Below are positions 60,972 through 64,000 of a stretch of 64,000 nucleotides of DNA, in pieces. Source of the stretch: Limnephilus marmoratus. Taxonomy: Eukaryota > Arthropoda > Insecta > Trichoptera > Limnephilidae. The notes below the pieces were generated by a model. The model searched no databases. It was not told the origin of the DNA and saw only the letters and a list, made by a program, of their open reading frames with translations. Location of the stretch: NCBI GenBank assembly GCA_917880885.1, contig OU862928.1:10993721-11057720 (forward strand). Direction: 5' to 3'. How positions within the stretch are numbered: position 1 is the first letter of the stretch; each line of letters begins with the position of its first letter. Made by a program: the position numbers and the translations under genes.

Positions 60972-62345
60972 CTCCCCCCCTAAAATTGAAACTCCTTCGC
61001 ACTGTGAAGAGTTTATATCTTCTCCAAAGGATATATCCGATGGCCGTAATTATCAGGCAGCTGGTAAGTGTTAGGTGTATAGTTCCTTCAAATCCCGTCG
61101 TAGTGGTAGGGATATCGAGTTCTCTGCGTGGTTCTTGTATTTCGTCAACATGTAGGATGGGTAGTTTTAGTACATGTAATTCTTCCTTCGAATATGTAAT
61201 GAGTAATGTTTCTTGGTTAACGATTCTTCCCATAGTGAAAGTCCTTCCTTGTATACTGCACTCGTCGTTTGTTACAAGTACAGATTTGGAAATTACTATA
61301 TTCTGTTGATGTTGAGGGCATTGTGCTTTTAATGCTGTTGGTTCGTTGCGAAATAGATACATCATGTTATCTCCGATGACGTGTGTATATTCTTCTGGGC
61401 AAATAATCTGGCGTAGACTGCAGTTCTGTTCGCTGTGGTTTTCTAGTACGGTAGTTGTGCAGTCATCGATGGAGTTGAGTTCTTTGTTGCATATGCTGAG
61501 GCTGTCTGTAATAACTTGGCACTTGTGTGCGTTATACATCTGCTTTCCATCTCTCAATAATCGTCTCGGTAGGAGGTGGGGTCGGAAACATTTATTGTTA
61601 GTTTTGGAGATGATGGGGATTATTTCGTTATACATATAGACGGTGCGTTCTACTAAAGTTAGAGAGAGAATAAAGTGCAAAGTTTGTTTAACTTTAATGA
61701 ATTTAACTTGCAAAAAGCGTTGAATAATATCAAAATCTTTAGAAGGTAGTTGTTCAGGATTTACATGTGAAATAGATTCCATAAATACCTTTGGTTTTAT
61801 AATGCTAGGGTGGTACATTCCATGAGAGGCAAACGTGATAGCTTCTGTAATTCTAGTAATTAATTCGGTGATAGTTTCCGTCTGATAAATTAAATGTGTA
61901 ATCAACAAGTCTGTCTTATCTTCATAATGATCATGGCTCATTTGTGACCAGAGTACCATTTGGTTATGTGAAATATTTTTTAGTTTACCGTAATAATCCT
62001 CTAATGATCTTGAACTCAACGAGATTCTCTTTTCATTAATATTTTGGTTAGTTTCAATTCGTTGCACTAATTTATCTAAATCATTATCATCTAAGTTTCC
62101 CGTAATCCCTTTAATTATTGTACCGAGTCCGTTTATTAGGCCTCTTTTATATCTATTTACAACTAAATTGTCAATTATCTGATTATTATGATCTATTAAA
62201 TATTTCAAACGTTCTAATCCTACATGTGGTAAAGTCACATTGTTACTTTTTATAAATTTATCATAATTAATTCCTAGTTGTTGCGATTGTTCAATAAGTT
62301 TAGTTAAATCTAGGGTATGAATGACGTGCCACTGTCCTTCGACGG
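60892..62345 (-). pseudogene. Errantivirus-type envelope (F-like) gene, N-terminus lost
   Basis: An open - strand frame of at least 448 codons. Residues 29-32 from the first Met (RYKR) form a furin-type cleavage site, followed by GLINGLGTIIKGITG, a hydrophobic fusion-peptide-like stretch shared with baculovirus F and errantivirus Env proteins. Several Cys follow in the ectodomain; a membrane segment (LTLTSCLIITAIGYIL) lies near residue 385, then a short basic tail. The frame overlaps the purine tract and 80 bp of the LTR. Upstream the reading joins a deleted pol at about 62345, so signal peptide and N-terminus are missing. Confidence 0.82.
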
Positions 62346-63919
62346 CTCGTGCCTTTCGTATTTAGAATTTTGACATATTATACACGTTTTTAAAAAATCT
62401 TTTATTTTTGTCCGCATATTATTAAAATAGTGCGTCCGTTTTATTTTACTGAGTAGGGCATCTAGACCCATGTGACGCTGGTTCTCGACATGCGTCAAAC
62501 GAATTATCTCCTTTTGTTCTTCTAATTTTATGGGTTCAATCTTAACATTTGTAAAACGTATTAATTTTAACGAGTTCTTATCAATATTTTTTCTATAACA
62601 TTCGCTTAAACACTCATATAATCTATCGTTATTTATAATTACTGCATATTTATCTTTATCCAAACATGTTTTAATCAATTTTAAAAATATTGCTTCTGCA
62701 TTTTCTAAAGGGATACACCATACAAGGTCCGTACCTTTTTCCTTAGCTCTCAAACTATGCTTCTCAATATCGCTTAGTTCAATAAAAATCCTATTCATAC
62801 GCGGGGGTGGGTGTTCGTTACGAATTGGGATTCCACCCTCATGGTCATCCACATTGCTATGCACGGTGTCAGTGACACTCTGGGCGCCCGAGGTGGCTTC
62901 TACTCGTAATGAATCATGCTCCTCACCGTCCTCACTATAATGAATTTCGACTCTTGAAAGTGCGTCAGCTACATGGTTATTACAACCTCGCTTATGTCTA
63001 ATCGTATAATCATATTCCTGGAGTTTGAGTCTCCACCTAGTAAGTTTGGCGTTTGGTTCTTTTAACTTGGTTAACCATACTAACGGTTGGTGATCCGTTT
63101 CTATGATAAAATGTTTACCATAAATATACGGACGGAATTGCTGGAGGGACCATAGTATACCAAGCAATTCCTTTTCCGTCGTATTGTATTTAGTTTCCGT
63201 TTTTGACAGTGTCCTAGAAATATAGGCAATAGGTTGAGTTTTTTCTCGACTATATGGACAGGGCTTGCCCAAGGCGAATCGCTTGGTCGGATGATTCCAT
63301 CCTTTAGAAGTTGGGCGACTTGCCTTTCAACTTCAAGCCTCTGCTCATACGGTAACCGATAAGCGCGTTGATACACAGGTTCTTCTTTAATTAATTTTAT
63401 TTCATGTTTTACATGAGGTGAGCAATTAGCTACCAGTTTCTCAGAAAACAAATCTCTATTTTTCTCCAATAACTCATCAAGTCTATTTATATCCATTACA
63501 TGGAACAACTGAACTTGTCTGGTTGGAGTTTTTAAAATATTATTACAGTTATTTAAAATTAATGTTGCATTCATTAATTTCAACATATCTATCCCCATTA
63601 AAACATCGTATTTGTGGGAAAAGTCAAAAATATAAAAACGCATTTCAGCATTATTATTGCCGAATACTCTTTTCCAAAATGGAGTCACGACGGCACCTCT
63701 ATGGGTAGTCGTAGAGTGTGCTGTTTGTACAGTAAACTCTTCGTTTACATATCTACAGTCACGAAATAATCTATTATACACATTTTTATTCATGAATGAT
63801 TTGGAGCTTCCCGTATCAATCAGAATTTTTATATTTAATGGCGCTACTACATATGGTAGGCCATTGTTAATATGATTCAGGTGGACTAGGTTTCTCGGGG
63901 AGATTCTTGGTCTTCCCAC
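62310..63919 (-). pseudogene. Protease, RNase H and integrase finger remnants of the env-bearing Gypsy
   Basis: 63919-63280 holds an aspartic protease (KILIDTGSSKSFMNKNVY) and the very start of the RT (LLKDGIIRPSDSPWASPVHI). The sequence then jumps to RNase H (TQPIAYISRTLSKTETKY, IIETDHQPLVWL) in another frame, so the whole RT palm is deleted. An integrase zinc finger follows (HMGLDALLSKIKRTHYFNNM, CIICQNSKYERH). The frame then runs directly into env sequence with no integrase core. Bases 63920-64000 continue the upstream gag/pol part. Confidence 0.82.
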
Positions 63920-64000
63920 AAATCCGGCCGTTCCTGATCATTCCCGTCTGTATAAAATAGCTCTTGTGCCGTACGTCCATTGCCGAGGTCGATGACCGGG

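Larger units (their letters stand above)
60410..64000 (-). mobile_element. Errantivirus-like Gypsy with env, 3' part, internally deleted
   Basis: On the - strand: protease and RT start (63919-63280), RNase H and integrase zinc finger (63272-62310), env (about 62345-60892), a purine tract (60980-60972, GGGGGGGAG) and an LTR beginning AGTTAACC at 60971. LTRs starting AGTTA and an env gene are typical of insect errantiviruses. The LTR end is near 60410 and not precise. RT palm and integrase core are missing. The 5' part lies beyond the window. Confidence 0.85.

Overview
The window is eukaryotic and almost certainly from an insect (at least an arthropod). It holds most of one host gene on the + strand, a modular serine protease (ModSP/HP14/MSP-like) of the type that starts Toll and melanisation cascades. 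Seven exons join in phase: 8327-8517, 12853-13062, 25294-25461, 30109-30233, 34671-34850, 57704-57863 and 59684-59919. They encode a sushi domain, a Wonton-like Cys-rich domain and a trypsin-fold domain with His, Asp and Ser all visible. Upstream exons (signal peptide and LDLa repeats in this family) are not in the window. Only about 1.27 kb of 51.6 kb is coding.

Most of the rest is transposable elements in introns. Upstream of the gene lie an LTR-like block, an old Jockey-type non-LTR element, a tRNA-like sequence, a 101-bp tandem repeat and an RT remnant. Intron 1 (8518-12852) holds 3' ends of several non-LTR families. Intron 2 (13063-25293) holds a Gypsy element (13637-24923, target duplication GAAGC) containing a BEL/Pao element (16997-23181), plus a short hAT MITE. 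Intron 3 (25462-30108) holds a deleted Copia (25727-28975, target duplication AATAT). Intron 4 (30234-34670) holds a 5'-truncated non-LTR element, a non-autonomous Helitron and a palindromic MITE.

Intron 5 (34851-57703) is the most layered part. A non-LTR copy (D) is split by a hAT element (38004-47818, 8-bp duplication AAGGTAGT). The hAT is split by a second non-LTR element (A), A by a third (B), and B by a fourth (C). Next comes a Gypsy-type LTR element (48827-57669) split by a non-LTR element (F) with an uninterrupted 977-codon ORF2. The 3' LTR of that Gypsy ends about 34 bp before the exon 6 acceptor. Intron 6 (57864-59683) has little. After exon 7 lie a Tc1/mariner-like end, a palindromic GC-rich patch, and the 3' part of an env-bearing Gypsy (errantivirus-like) on the - strand that runs off the window.

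Four points stand out. The host gene keeps a complete reading frame although about 50 kb has been inserted into it. Three non-LTR groups each carry their own recurrent 3'-UTR hairpin, one with clear compensatory changes. Several LTR elements have lost the RT and/or integrase core while keeping gag, protease or env. Finally, an LTR sits in the branch-point zone of a catalytic-domain exon.
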